DNA from: Singulisphaera sp. GP187
GTDB taxonomy: Bacteria; Planctomycetota; Phycisphaerae; Phycisphaerales; SM1A02
Reading direction: 5' to 3'
Assembly (NCBI GenBank): GCA_945888705.1
Contig: CAMDAQ010000006.1
Span: 1-45,236 of the forward strand
DNA length: 45,236 nucleotides
Numbering within the stretch: the first letter of the stretch is position 1; each line of letters begins with the position of its first letter. Shown piece by piece: positions 27,204 to 35,223 of the stretch. The notes under the pieces are model-generated. The model did no database searches. It saw only the letters and a program-made list of their open reading frames with translations, and was not told where the DNA came from. A program made the position numbers and the translations under genes.

Positions 27204-27767
27204 ATGTCACGCATCGGAAAGAAGTCGATCCCGGTCCCCGGCGGGGTGAAGGTCGCGGTCAACGCCGCCAGCCGCACCGTCAGCATCGAAGGGCCCAAGG
27301 GCAAGACGAGCTTCGTCTACCGCCCCGAGGTCAAGGTGGACTTCAGCGAGGCCGACAAGGCCATCACCTGCACGGTCGACGATCCGGCGAAGATCGACCT
27401 CGGCAATCGCCGCGCCTATTGGGGCACCACCCGCGCGACCCTGAACAACATGGTCGCCGGCGTGACCAAGGGCTACGAGCGCAAGCTCGAGATCGTCGGC
27501 GTCGGCTGGGATGCCAAGGTCGCCGGCAAGAAGATCACCCTCAAGCTCGGCTACGCCGACCCGATCGAGCTCGCCATCCCCGATGGCTTGACCGTGGCCG
27601 TCGAGCAGGGCGTGAACGTCACCATCACCGGCATCGACCGCCAGAAGGTCGGCGCCTTCGCTTCGCTCATCCGCAGCAAGCGCAAGCCGGAGCCATACAA
27701 CGGCAAGGGCGTGAAGTACTCCGACGAAGTCATTCAGCGCAAGCAGGGCAAGGCCTTCGGCGCCTGA
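27204..27767 (+). CDS. rplF: 50S ribosomal protein L6
   Basis: 187 residues, two similar domains. MSRIGKKSIPVPGGVKV at the start and KRKPEPYNGKGVKYSDE near the end are typical. L6 supports the GTPase-associated centre. It is preceded by AGGAG. Confidence 0.96.
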   Translation: MSRIGKKSIPVPGGVKVAVNAASRTVSIEGPKGKTSFVYRPEVKVDFSEADKAITCTVDDPAKIDLGNRRAYWGTTRATLNNMVAGVTKGYERKLEIVGVGWDAKVAGKKITLKLGYADPIELAIPDGLTVAVEQGVNVTITGIDRQKVGAFASLIRSKRKPEPYNGKGVKYSDEVIQRKQGKAFGA

Positions 27768-27811
27768 TCCCAGGCCCTACCAACGCCCTGACCAAACTTT
27801 AGGAAACGACC

Positions 27812-28171
27812 ATGGACAAGTGCACCAAGAAGCTCGCCGCGCGCACCCGTCGCAAGAAGGGGCTGCGCAAGCGCATCCAGGGGACGCCGGATCGTCCGCG
27901 CCTCACCGTCTTCCGTTCGCTCAAGCACATCTATGTGCAGGTGATCGACGACTACGCGGGCCGCACGCTCGCGAGCGCCAGCACCCGCGACGTCGATGGC
28001 GCAGCGCCGGGCGGCAACTCCGCCGCTGCAGCGACGATCGGCAAGGCCGTCGCAGAGCGCGCCATGAAGGTCGGCGTGCAGAAGGTCGTGTTCGACCGCA
28101 ACGGTTTCCGATTCCACGGCCGCATCAAGGCCCTCGCCGACGCGGCTCGCACCGCCGGCCTGCAGTTCTGA
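27812..28171 (+). CDS. rplR: 50S ribosomal protein L18
   Basis: 119 residues. [34 protein letters not shown] and [20 protein letters not shown] are diagnostic of the 5S rRNA-binding L18. It has a normal position between rplF and rpsE. Confidence 0.96.
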   Translation: MDKCTKKLAARTRRKKGLRKRIQGTPDRPRLTVFRSLKHIYVQVIDDYAGRTLASASTRDVDGAAPGGNSAAAATIGKAVAERAMKVGVQKVVFDRNGFRFHGRIKALADAARTAGLQF

Positions 28172-28192
28172 GCCAACCACCAAGGACCACCA

Positions 28193-28939
28193 ATGGCAGA
28201 GATGCTTGAAGACAACGGAACCGACGCCATCACCGTGGGCGTCTACCGCACCAGCTCCACGGTCGCCGGCGGCCGTCGCTTCAGCTTCGCCGCACTCGTC
28301 GTCGTCGGCAACCGCCGCGGCGAAGTCGGCGTGGGCTACGCGAAGAGCAACCAGGTCCCGCAGGCGGTCGAGAAGGCCACCCGCGAAGCGCGTCGCAAGA
28401 CCAAGCGCTACCCGATCCAGGCGACCACCGTGCCCCACACCGTCGAAGGCCGCTTCGGCGCCTCGAAGGTGGTGCTGGTGCCCGCCAGCCCGGGAACGGG
28501 CATCAAGGCCGGCGCCGCCGTGCGCGCGGTGCTTGAACTGCTCGGCGTCAAGGACTGCCTGAGCAAGGCCTACGGCAGCAGCAACCCGAAGAACTTGGTC
28601 AAGGCCACCTTCGATGCGCTGGCCATGCTGCAGACCCGCGAACGCGTCGAAGCGCTGCGCGGCGTCACCCTCGGCACGACTGCCGTGGAAGATGCCATCG
28701 CGCGCGGCATGGCGTTCATGCCCAAGTCGTCGGGCGGCCCGCGCGCCCAAGCCCCGGTCAACACCGTCGGCGACGATCGCCGTCGTGGCGGCCAGCGTGG
28801 CGGTCCACGTGGTGGTGGTCGCCGATTCGATGGTGGCGAGGCGCCAGCGCCCGCAGCAGCACCTGCACCTGCACCTGCACCAGCACCCGCTGCACCGGCC
28901 CCTGAAGCCCCCGCAGCCGATGCCCCTTCGGCAGGCTGA
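28193..28939 (+). CDS. rpsE: 30S ribosomal protein S5 with RGG and Ala-Pro C-terminal extension
   Basis: 248 residues against about 166 in E. coli. The core (residues 10-165) is normal, with VVVGNRRGEVGVGYAKS and SEGTGI-like SPGTGIKAGAAVR. Beyond it comes a glycine/arginine-rich stretch with RGG motifs (198-212) and then an Ala-Pro repeat (217-245). RGG regions often bind RNA; the function of this tail is unknown. rpmD (L30), usually next, is missing. Confidence 0.95.
   Translation: MAEMLEDNGTDAITVGVYRTSSTVAGGRRFSFAALVVVGNRRGEVGVGYAKSNQVPQAVEKATREARRKTKRYPIQATTVPHTVEGRFGASKVVLVPASPGTGIKAGAAVRAVLELLGVKDCLSKAYGSSNPKNLVKATFDALAMLQTRERVEALRGVTLGTTAVEDAIARGMAFMPKSSGGPRAQAPVNTVGDDRRRGGQRGGPRGGGRRFDGGEAPAPAAAPAPAPAPAPAAPAPEAPAADAPSAG
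28841..28896 (+). repeat. hexanucleotide-like repeat coding the Ala-Pro tail of S5
   Basis: Tandem GCACCT/GCACCA/GCGCCA units at the 3' end of rpsE encode alternating Ala and Pro. The period is a multiple of three, so the tail length can vary without a frameshift. Confidence 0.7.
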
Positions 28940-28987
28940 TCCCGAACACGAACGAACACCGAGCACAAGCAGAGGAGCGCAGCTCAC

Positions 28988-29431
28988 ATGATGATCCATG
29001 ACATTACGAAGAAGGCCGGCGCGCACACCAAGCGCATGCGTCGCGGCCGCGGTGAAGGCTCCGGCATCGGCGGCACCAGCCGTCGTGGCCACAACGGTGC
29101 CAAGAGCCGTGCAGGCTGGACCAGCCGCCCCGGCTACATGGGTGGTTCCACGCCGCTCATGCGCCGCTTCCCCAAGATCGGCTTCAAGAACGCCTTCGCC
29201 ACGACCTACGCGGTCGTGAACGTGTCGGACCTCGAGAAGCACTTCGATGCCGGCGCGCACGTCGACCTCGACGCGCTGGTGAAGGTCGGCCTCGTGCGCA
29301 ACCGAAAGCTGCCGGTCAAGGTGCTCGGCACCGGCGACCTCGCCAAGAAGCTCTCGGTCACCGCCGGCAAGTTCTCGGAAACCGCCAAGGCCAAGATCGA
29401 GAAGGCCGGCGGCAGCGTCACCGTCGCGTGA
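28988..29431 (+). CDS. rplO: 50S ribosomal protein L15
   Basis: 147 residues. KRMRRGRGEGSGIGGTSRRG, FEGG-equivalent YMGGSTPLMRRFPKIGF, and the C-terminal L15 domain are present. Two ATGs in a row (28988, 28991) allow either start. It follows rpsE directly, without the L30 gene between them. Confidence 0.95.
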   Translation: MMIHDITKKAGAHTKRMRRGRGEGSGIGGTSRRGHNGAKSRAGWTSRPGYMGGSTPLMRRFPKIGFKNAFATTYAVVNVSDLEKHFDAGAHVDLDALVKVGLVRNRKLPVKVLGTGDLAKKLSVTAGKFSETAKAKIEKAGGSVTVA

Positions 29432-29441
29432 TGCCCATCCC

Positions 29442-30854
29442 ATGCTGAGCGCCTTCCTGAACATCTTCCGCATCCCTGACCTGCGCAACCGCGTGCTCTT
29501 CACGCTGGGCATGCTGGTCATCTACCGCGTCGGCTTCTGGATCCCGCTCATCGGGGTCGACCAGGCCGCGCTGTCGAACCTGGCCGAGAAGGCCACGGAA
29601 GATGCCACGGGCTTCGGTCGTCTGCTCCAGTTCGCCAGCATCTTCTCGGGCGGCAGCCTGCAGCAGAGCACGGTGTTCGGCCTCGGCATCGCGCCGTACA
29701 TCACGGCGTCGATCATCTTCCAGCTGCTCCAGACGGTCTATCCGCCGCTGGCCGCGCTGAAGAAGGAAGGCATGTCGGGCCAGCAGAAGGTGATGGAGTA
29801 CACCCGCTACGCCACCGTGGCGCTCTGCTTCGTGCAGGGCTTCATGTGGCTGGGCTACCTCTACAGCCAGAACCTGGTCGAGCCGCAGTACGTGTCGGGC
29901 GGCGGCCGCATGGTCTTCTACGTCTCGGGCGTCACCGCGCTCGTGGCCGGCAGCCTCTTCCTGATGTGGCTTGGCGAGCAGATCGACAAGTTCGGCATCG
30001 GCAACGGCATCTCGATCATCCTGACCGCGGGCATCCTGGCGCGCATGCCGGCCGCGATCCAGTGGCTGTTCGACAACTTCAACCCGAGCGTCCAGGCTTC
30101 CGATGGCAAGGTGGGCGCGCTGGGCCTCGTGCTCCTGGTCGCCTGCTTCGTGGCGGTCGTCATGGGTGCGGTCATCATGACCGTGGCCACGCGGCGCATC
30201 CCGATCCAGCAGGCCAAGCACGTCTCCGGTCGCCGCATGTACGGCGGTGGCCGCCACTATCTGCCGCTGCGCCTGAACCACGCCGGCGTCATGCCGATCA
30301 TCTTCGCCAGCAGCCTGATGATCTTCCCGAGCATGATCCTGGGCTGGGTCGCGGGTCTGGCCACCTCAGGTGGCTGGAGCCAGTGGCTCGTCGAGTCGAC
30401 CGCGTTCCTCGCGCAGAACTTCCAGATGGGCGCGTACCCGTACGTGCTCGTCGAGATCGTGCTCATCTACGTCTTCAGCTACTTCTGGGTCACCATCCAG
30501 ATGTCGCCCGAGGAGATGAGCAAGCAGCTCAAGGAACACGGCAGCTTCATCCCCAACGTGCGCCCCGGTCCGCGCACCGCCGAGTACCTCGAGGACGTCA
30601 TCAGCCGCATCACGTATGTCGGCGCCGGCTTCCTGTGCGTCATCGCGATCATCCCCACGCTCGTCTCCGAGGCTTTCGGCGTGCCGCCGTACGTGAGCCA
30701 GTTCCTCGGCGGCACCGGCCTGCTGATCGTGGTCAGCGTCGCCCTCGACATCGTCCAGCGCCTGGAGGCGAACCTCCTCATGCGCAACTACTCGGGCTTC
30801 CTCAGCGACGGCGCCCAGGATGGCCCGCGCATCCGGAGCGCCCGGGCGACCTGA
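29442..30854 (+). CDS. secY: protein translocase subunit SecY
   Basis: 470 residues, ten expected membrane segments, the pore of the Sec translocon. The N-terminal FLNIFRIPDLRNRVLFTLGM, the plug-region GGSLQQSTVFGLGIAPYITASI (split across residues 68-90), GNGISIIL, and FSYFWVTIQMSPEEMSKQLKEHGSFIP (loop at the ribosome side) are diagnostic. adk and map, which often follow, are absent; infA comes next. Confidence 0.96.
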   Translation: MLSAFLNIFRIPDLRNRVLFTLGMLVIYRVGFWIPLIGVDQAALSNLAEKATEDATGFGRLLQFASIFSGGSLQQSTVFGLGIAPYITASIIFQLLQTVYPPLAALKKEGMSGQQKVMEYTRYATVALCFVQGFMWLGYLYSQNLVEPQYVSGGGRMVFYVSGVTALVAGSLFLMWLGEQIDKFGIGNGISIILTAGILARMPAAIQWLFDNFNPSVQASDGKVGALGLVLLVACFVAVVMGAVIMTVATRRIPIQQAKHVSGRRMYGGGRHYLPLRLNHAGVMPIIFASSLMIFPSMILGWVAGLATSGGWSQWLVESTAFLAQNFQMGAYPYVLVEIVLIYVFSYFWVTIQMSPEEMSKQLKEHGSFIPNVRPGPRTAEYLEDVISRITYVGAGFLCVIAIIPTLVSEAFGVPPYVSQFLGGTGLLIVVSVALDIVQRLEANLLMRNYSGFLSDGAQDGPRIRSARAT

Positions 30855-30890
30855 GCCCCGCATCACCCCCGCACCACCACAAAGGAGCCC

Positions 30891-31109
30891 ATGCCCAAGG
30901 AAGACAAGATCTCTCTCGAAGCCGAGGTGACGGAAGCGCTCCCGGACAGCAAGTTCCGGGTCAAGCTGCCGAACAACCAGGAGATTATCGCCTACGTGAG
31001 CGGCAAGATGAGGAAGTTCTTCATCCGCATCACCCCCGGCGACCGGGTCACGGTCGAACTCAGCCCGTACGACATGACCAAGGGTCGGATCGTCTTCCGT
31101 CAGCAGTGA
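30891..31109 (+). CDS. infA: translation initiation factor IF-1
   Basis: 72 residues, single OB fold. [19 protein letters not shown] and the HxGKMRK-equivalent [18 protein letters not shown] with [12 protein letters not shown] end match IF-1. It blocks the A site during initiation. AAAGGAG sits 3 bases before ATG. The usual histidine of the SGKMRK region (ISGKMRKHYIRI in many bacteria) is F here. Confidence 0.95.
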   Translation: MPKEDKISLEAEVTEALPDSKFRVKLPNNQEIIAYVSGKMRKFFIRITPGDRVTVELSPYDMTKGRIVFRQQ

Positions 31110-31147
31110 GCCCACTGGCCATCACAAGGAACCACACGGAGCACACC

Positions 31148-31264
31148 ATGAAAGTCCGAAGCAGCATCAAGCGCCGCACCAAGGATTGCCAGATCGTCGT
31201 CCGCAAGGGCAAGCGCATCGTCATCAACAAGAAGAATCCCCGCCTGAAGCAGCGGCAGGGCTGA
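31148..31264 (+). CDS. rpmJ: 50S ribosomal protein L36, zinc-free form
   Basis: 38 residues, MKVRSSIKRR at the start and KQRQG at the end, exactly the L36 length. Of the usual zinc ligands C11, C14, C27 and H33, only C14 remains; the others are T, N and L. It lies between infA and rpsM in the normal place. The gene is too short for most automatic ORF cut-offs and is easy to miss. Confidence 0.93.
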   Translation: MKVRSSIKRRTKDCQIVVRKGKRIVINKKNPRLKQRQG

Positions 31265-31289
31265 ACGACCGAACCGAAAGGACCAGACC

Positions 31290-31667
31290 ATGCCACGTAT
31301 CGCAGGCGTCGACATCCCCGAGAAGAAGAAGATCATCGTGTCCCTCCAGTATGTCCACGGGATCGGCCAGAAGGTCGCGACCGACATCCTGGGCAAGTGC
31401 GGCATCGATCCCGATCGTCGCGCGCACACGCTGAATGACCAAGAGCTCGCGGCGATCGCCGCCGAGATCGACGAGAGCCATCTCGTCGAGGGCGCCCTGC
31501 GTCGCCAAGTGCAGACGCAGATCCAGCGCCTGAAGGAAATCCACTCGTACCGCGGCGACCGTCACCGCAAGGGCCTTCCAGCCCGCGGCCAGCGCACCCG
31601 CACGAACTCCCGTACCCGCAAGGGCCGCAAGAAGACGGTCGCCGGCAAGAAGGGCGTGAAGGGCTGA
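31290..31667 (+). CDS. rpsM: 30S ribosomal protein S13
   Basis: 125 residues. MPRIAGVDIPEKKKIIVSL, YVHGIGQKVA and GLPARGQRTRTNSRTRKG are diagnostic. S13 contacts P-site tRNA and the 50S subunit. Confidence 0.97.
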   Translation: MPRIAGVDIPEKKKIIVSLQYVHGIGQKVATDILGKCGIDPDRRAHTLNDQELAAIAAEIDESHLVEGALRRQVQTQIQRLKEIHSYRGDRHRKGLPARGQRTRTNSRTRKGRKKTVAGKKGVKG

Positions 31668-31697
31668 TCCGGCCCCGAGCCCCCCAAGGAACACACC

Positions 31698-32072
31698 ATG
31701 GCTACCAAGAAGAAGGTTCGCAAGAACGTCGTCAAGGGCATCGTGCACGTGCACGCGTCCTTCAACAACACCATCGTCACCATCACCGACCTCAACGGCG
31801 AGACGGTGGCGTGGGACTCGGCCGGCACGGCCGGTTTCAAGGGCGCCCGCAAGGCGACCCCGTTCGCGGCGAGCCGCGCGAGCGAGCGCGCAGCCAGCAA
31901 GGCCAAGCGCGTGGGCATGCGCGAGTGCGATGTCCGCGTGAAGGGCCCAGGCCCCGGCCGCGAGAGCGCCGTCACGGCCCTGGGTGCGTCCGGCCTGCGC
32001 GTGCTGACCATCGAAGACCACACCGGCGTGCCCCACAACGGCTGCCGGGCGCCCAAGAAGCGCCGAATGTGA
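31698..32072 (+). CDS. rpsK: 30S ribosomal protein S11
   Basis: 124 residues. [29 protein letters not shown] and the C-terminal [18 protein letters not shown] are diagnostic. rpsD (S4), which normally sits between rpsK and rpoA, is absent; a 149-base spacer takes its place. Confidence 0.97.
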   Translation: MATKKKVRKNVVKGIVHVHASFNNTIVTITDLNGETVAWDSAGTAGFKGARKATPFAASRASERAASKAKRVGMRECDVRVKGPGPGRESAVTALGASGLRVLTIEDHTGVPHNGCRAPKKRRM

Positions 32073-32090
32073 TCCACGCAGTCCGTTCGC

Positions 32091-32096
32091 TACACT
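32091..32096 (+). promoter_or_regulatory. candidate internal promoter before rpoA
   Basis: TACACT preceded by CGC, in the spacer after rpsK. The -35 region is poor. A predicted start near 32103 leaves a leader of about 118 bases, in which GGTCC at 32180-32184 could pair with GGACC near 32205. It would allow rpoA-rplQ to be transcribed apart from the upstream genes. Confidence 0.4.
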
Positions 32097-32221
32097 GATC
32101 CGTCCAACTTTTCCTGCCTCACCGAAGGGGCCCAGTCCGCCCGGCAGCGGCCTGGAGCATCCGATCGAGGCAGGTCGACCGGTCCCGAAGAACCTGTCCT
32201 GCCGGACCTTGGAGACTCACC

Positions 32222-33229
32222 ATGCACATCCGTTGGCGCGGCCTTGAACTTCCTGCCGCCGTCCTCGTTGATCCCGCTTCGCGCACCGACACCTTCGGCC
32301 GCTTCGTGGCCGAGCCGTTCGAGCGCGGCTTTGGCACCACCATCGGCAACAGCATTCGCCGCATCCTGCTCTCGAGCCTCGAGGGCGCTGCGGTCACCAG
32401 CGTGCAGATCGGCGGCGTGTCGCACGAATTCAGCACGATTTCCGGCGTCCTCGAGGACGTCACCGAGATCCTGCTGAACTGCAAGGACCTGATCGTGGAC
32501 ATGGACGGCGATGAATCGCAGGTCCTTCGCCTGCGCGCCAAGGGCAAGGGCGCCGTCACCGCCGAGCACATCGAGTGCCCGGCCGGCGTGATGATCGTGA
32601 ACAAGGACCGCCACATCGCCACGCTCACCGGTGATGTGTCGCTCGAGATGCAGCTCACCATCGAGCGCGGCCGTGGCTACCAGCCCGCCAGCGAGCAGTA
32701 CACCAACGGCCAGGAGCAGGTCGTCGGCGTGATCCCGATCGACGCGATCTTCAGCCCGGTGCAGCGCGTGCGCTACCGGGTCGAGGCCACCCGCGTCGGC
32801 CAGCGCACCAACTACGACAAGCTCATCCTCGACGTGTGGACCAATGGCACCGTGACCCCGGAAATGGCCGTGGTCGAGGCTGCCAAGATCATGCGCAAGC
32901 ACCTCAACCCGTTCGTGCAGTACGCCACGGCGGGCGAGACCCTGGCCATCCAGGGCATCGGCGCCGAGACCGCGAGCGAAGAAGAACTCTTCCGCAAGCT
33001 CTCGATGCCGGTCACCGGCCTCGAGCTGGGCGTGCGATCAAGCAACTGCCTCGAAAGCGCGCAGGTCCGCTTCGTGCACGAACTCGTCACCCTCACGATC
33101 GACGATCTGCTCCAGATCCGCGCCTTCGGCAAGACCAGCTTGCGCGAGGTCGAGGACAAGCTCGCCGAGCACGGCCTGAGCCTCGGCATGCGCCTGCCCG
33201 AGGGCTTCACCCCCTCGGTCCAGGCCTGA
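32222..33229 (+). CDS. rpoA: DNA-directed RNA polymerase subunit alpha
   Basis: 335 residues. The N-terminal assembly domain has FVAEPFERGFGTTIGNSIRR. The C-terminal promoter-binding domain has LGVRSSNCLESA and FGKTSLREVEDKLAEHGLSLGMRLP. The length is normal. It is followed by rplQ after 26 bases, as in most bacteria. Confidence 0.97.
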   Translation: MHIRWRGLELPAAVLVDPASRTDTFGRFVAEPFERGFGTTIGNSIRRILLSSLEGAAVTSVQIGGVSHEFSTISGVLEDVTEILLNCKDLIVDMDGDESQVLRLRAKGKGAVTAEHIECPAGVMIVNKDRHIATLTGDVSLEMQLTIERGRGYQPASEQYTNGQEQVVGVIPIDAIFSPVQRVRYRVEATRVGQRTNYDKLILDVWTNGTVTPEMAVVEAAKIMRKHLNPFVQYATAGETLAIQGIGAETASEEELFRKLSMPVTGLELGVRSSNCLESAQVRFVHELVTLTIDDLLQIRAFGKTSLREVEDKLAEHGLSLGMRLPEGFTPSVQA

Positions 33230-33255
33230 AGCCATAGAACCCCTAAGGAGTCATC

Positions 33256-33849
33256 ATGCGTCACCGCGTTTCAGGAAAGCAGCTGAGCATCAAGGCGGAC
33301 CACCGCCGGGCCATGCTGCGCAACCTCGCTGCCGGCCTCTTCGAGCACGGCCAGATCGAGACCACCGTGGCCAAGGCCAAGGCCGTCCAGCCGTTCGTCG
33401 AGAAGCTGATCACGACCGCCCGCAAGCGCTCGCTCGCGGCCCGTCGCACGCTCAACTCGCGCCTCACCGATCGCAACGTCTTCCGTTGGATCGCCGACGG
33501 ACAGGTCAAGAACCCGCAGAAGCTCACGAGCGACTTCTGGGATCTGCCCAAGGAAGACGAGATCGTGTTTGACGAGTCGACGGGCGAGATCAAGCGCGGT
33601 CCGCGCCTGGTCGAGCACCTGATCAAGCGCGTCGCGCCGCTCTTCGAAGGTCGAGCCGGCGGCTACACCCGCATCGTGCGCCTGGGCAAGCACCGTCAGG
33701 GTGATGCCAGCGACCTGGTGCTGCTCCAGCTCGTCGGCCGCGAAAGCGGTTCGCAGGTGTCTGGCGCCGCCAGCCGCCGTCGCGAGAAGGCGGACAACCG
33801 CACCAAGTTCGCCGCTGCGCGCCGCAAGGCCAAGCCAGCTGCGGCTTGA
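33256..33849 (+). CDS. rplQ: 50S ribosomal protein L17 with insertion and basic tail
   Basis: 197 residues against about 127 in E. coli. MRHRVSGKQLS and the AMLRNLAAGLFEHGQIETT core are normal, as is RAGGYTRIVRLGKHRQGDAS later. Between them lies an insertion of roughly 45 residues (about 73-118, containing SDFWDLPKEDEIVFDE). The last 30 residues form a lysine/arginine/alanine tail. It is the last gene of the superoperon, with a terminator 51 bases on. Confidence 0.95.
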   Translation: MRHRVSGKQLSIKADHRRAMLRNLAAGLFEHGQIETTVAKAKAVQPFVEKLITTARKRSLAARRTLNSRLTDRNVFRWIADGQVKNPQKLTSDFWDLPKEDEIVFDESTGEIKRGPRLVEHLIKRVAPLFEGRAGGYTRIVRLGKHRQGDASDLVLLQLVGRESGSQVSGAASRRREKADNRTKFAAARRKAKPAAA

Positions 33850-33900
33850 GTTCGGCTGGCTCGGGACACTCGGGCCTTCGCCATACGCATCGATCATCAC

Positions 33901-33936
33901 CAACGACCCGGCCTCGTGCCGGGTCGTTGTGCTTTC
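33901..33936 (+). terminator. terminator of the ribosomal superoperon
   Basis: A 12-bp perfect stem (CAACGACCCGGC / GCCGGGTCGTTG) with loop CTCGT, followed by TGCTTTCG. The U-run is short. The loop is identical to that of the terminator at 5642. Confidence 0.8.
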
Positions 33937-33959
33937 GGCGCGCGATCGAGTGTTTGGTG

Positions 33960-33965
33960 TAGCCT
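33960..33965 (+). promoter_or_regulatory. candidate -10 box of pheS
   Basis: TAGCCT in GTGTAGCCTC, 9 bases before the pheS ATG, so the transcript would carry only a few leader bases. No clear -35 is present. Confidence 0.4.
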
Positions 33966-33974
33966 CGACCGGCC

Positions 33975-34967
33975 ATGCTTGCCGAGCTCGACGCCCTCCA
34001 AACCAGTGCGATCACTTCGCTCGCCGCGACGTCGGCACCCGCTGCGCTCGAGGCCTGGCGCGTCGAGTGGCTGGGCGCCTCGGGCCGTCTCAAGGATGCG
34101 ATGGCTGCGCTGAAGGCGCTGCCCGGCGCGGAAAAGCCCGCGGCGGGCAAGCGGTTGAACGAACTCAAGGCAGCGCTTGAGGCGGCCTTCGCCGAGCGCA
34201 AGTCGATCGTCGGCGCACGCCCATCCGGGCCGATCGTCGACGTGACGGAGCCGGGTGCTGCGTGCGGGCTCGGTCGGCAGCACGTGCTGACCAGGACCAT
34301 TGATGGGATCGTCGACGTCTTTGGACGCATGGGGTTCAGCGTGGTCGAGGGCCCCGAGGTCGAGGACGAGTGGCACAACTTCAACGCGCTCAACATCCCC
34401 GATGGTCACCCCGCGCGCGAGCCAACGGACAACTTCTACATGGGTGCGCAAGGCGGGGCGCTGCGCCTGTTGCGCACGCAGACGAGCACCGTGCAGATCC
34501 GCGCGATGGAGACCACGCCGCCGCCGTTGAAGGTGTGCGCGGTGGGGCGCGTGTACCGACCTGACACGCATGATGCCACGCACTACAGCATGTTCCACCA
34601 GGTCGAGGGCCTGTACGTGGATCGCCACGTGAGCATGGCCGACCTGAAGACGACGCTGATCCAGTTTGCGCGCGCGTACTTCGGGGCTGATGCCGAAGTG
34701 CGCATGCGGCCGAGCTTCTTCCCGTTCACCGAGCCCAGCGCCGAGGTGGACATCATGATGCACGTGCGCGGTCAGCGGCAGTGGGTCGAGATCGGCGGCT
34801 GCGGCATGGTTGACCCGGCGGTGTTCGCGGCGGTGGGGATCGACCCCGAGCACTGGAGCGGATTCGCCTTCGGCTTGGGCGTGGAGCGCATCTGCATGCG
34901 CCGCTACGGCATTTCGGACATTCGCTGGCTGTTCGAGAACGACGCGCGGTTCTTGCGCCAGTTCTGA
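33975..34967 (+). CDS. pheS: phenylalanyl-tRNA synthetase alpha subunit
   Basis: 330 residues, the catalytic half of the alpha2-beta2 enzyme. It has an N-terminal coiled-coil region (residues 1-90), then the class II core with FHQVEGLYVDRHVSM (motif 2 region) and GFAFGLGVERICMRRYGI (motif 3, with the alanine that shapes the Phe pocket). ATG at 33975 fits the family N-terminus. No pheT follows; the next gene is a sigma factor. Confidence 0.95.
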   Translation: MLAELDALQTSAITSLAATSAPAALEAWRVEWLGASGRLKDAMAALKALPGAEKPAAGKRLNELKAALEAAFAERKSIVGARPSGPIVDVTEPGAACGLGRQHVLTRTIDGIVDVFGRMGFSVVEGPEVEDEWHNFNALNIPDGHPAREPTDNFYMGAQGGALRLLRTQTSTVQIRAMETTPPPLKVCAVGRVYRPDTHDATHYSMFHQVEGLYVDRHVSMADLKTTLIQFARAYFGADAEVRMRPSFFPFTEPSAEVDIMMHVRGQRQWVEIGGCGMVDPAVFAAVGIDPEHWSGFAFGLGVERICMRRYGISDIRWLFENDARFLRQF

Positions 34968-35223
34968 GGCCTGCGCGGGGAAGCGGCCAACGCAACAAGG
35001 CTGCTCTCACGCTGCCAGCCAAACTGCCAGCATGGAGACAAGCCCCGATTGGGGGAGGACGGGGATCACGCCGTCGGCACAGCGTCGGCAGCCCCGGAAT
35101 GCTGCCGACCCCTACACGAGTCGCAACCCAGCAGCGCGTCGGCGGTTGCGCGGTAAATGGGCGTGATTTCATCAACTCGTTGTCACAACCGGGGAGGATG
35201 GCCGTTGAACGTACGATCCTTTC
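34968..35223 (+). promoter_or_regulatory. 256-base intergenic region between pheS and the sigma factor gene
   Basis: It contains a 9-bp hairpin (GTCGGCAGC / GCTGCCGAC, 35084-35109, loop of 8) without a U-run, possibly a weak terminator or processing site. A TACGAT box at 35212-35217 lies 6 bases before the sigma factor ATG, implying a leaderless start. I see no tRNA or small gene here. Confidence 0.4.

Noticed and set aside
34968-35223. Possible tRNA in the pheS-sigma gap
   Set aside because: No cloverleaf with a TTCGA-type T loop; only one simple hairpin is present.
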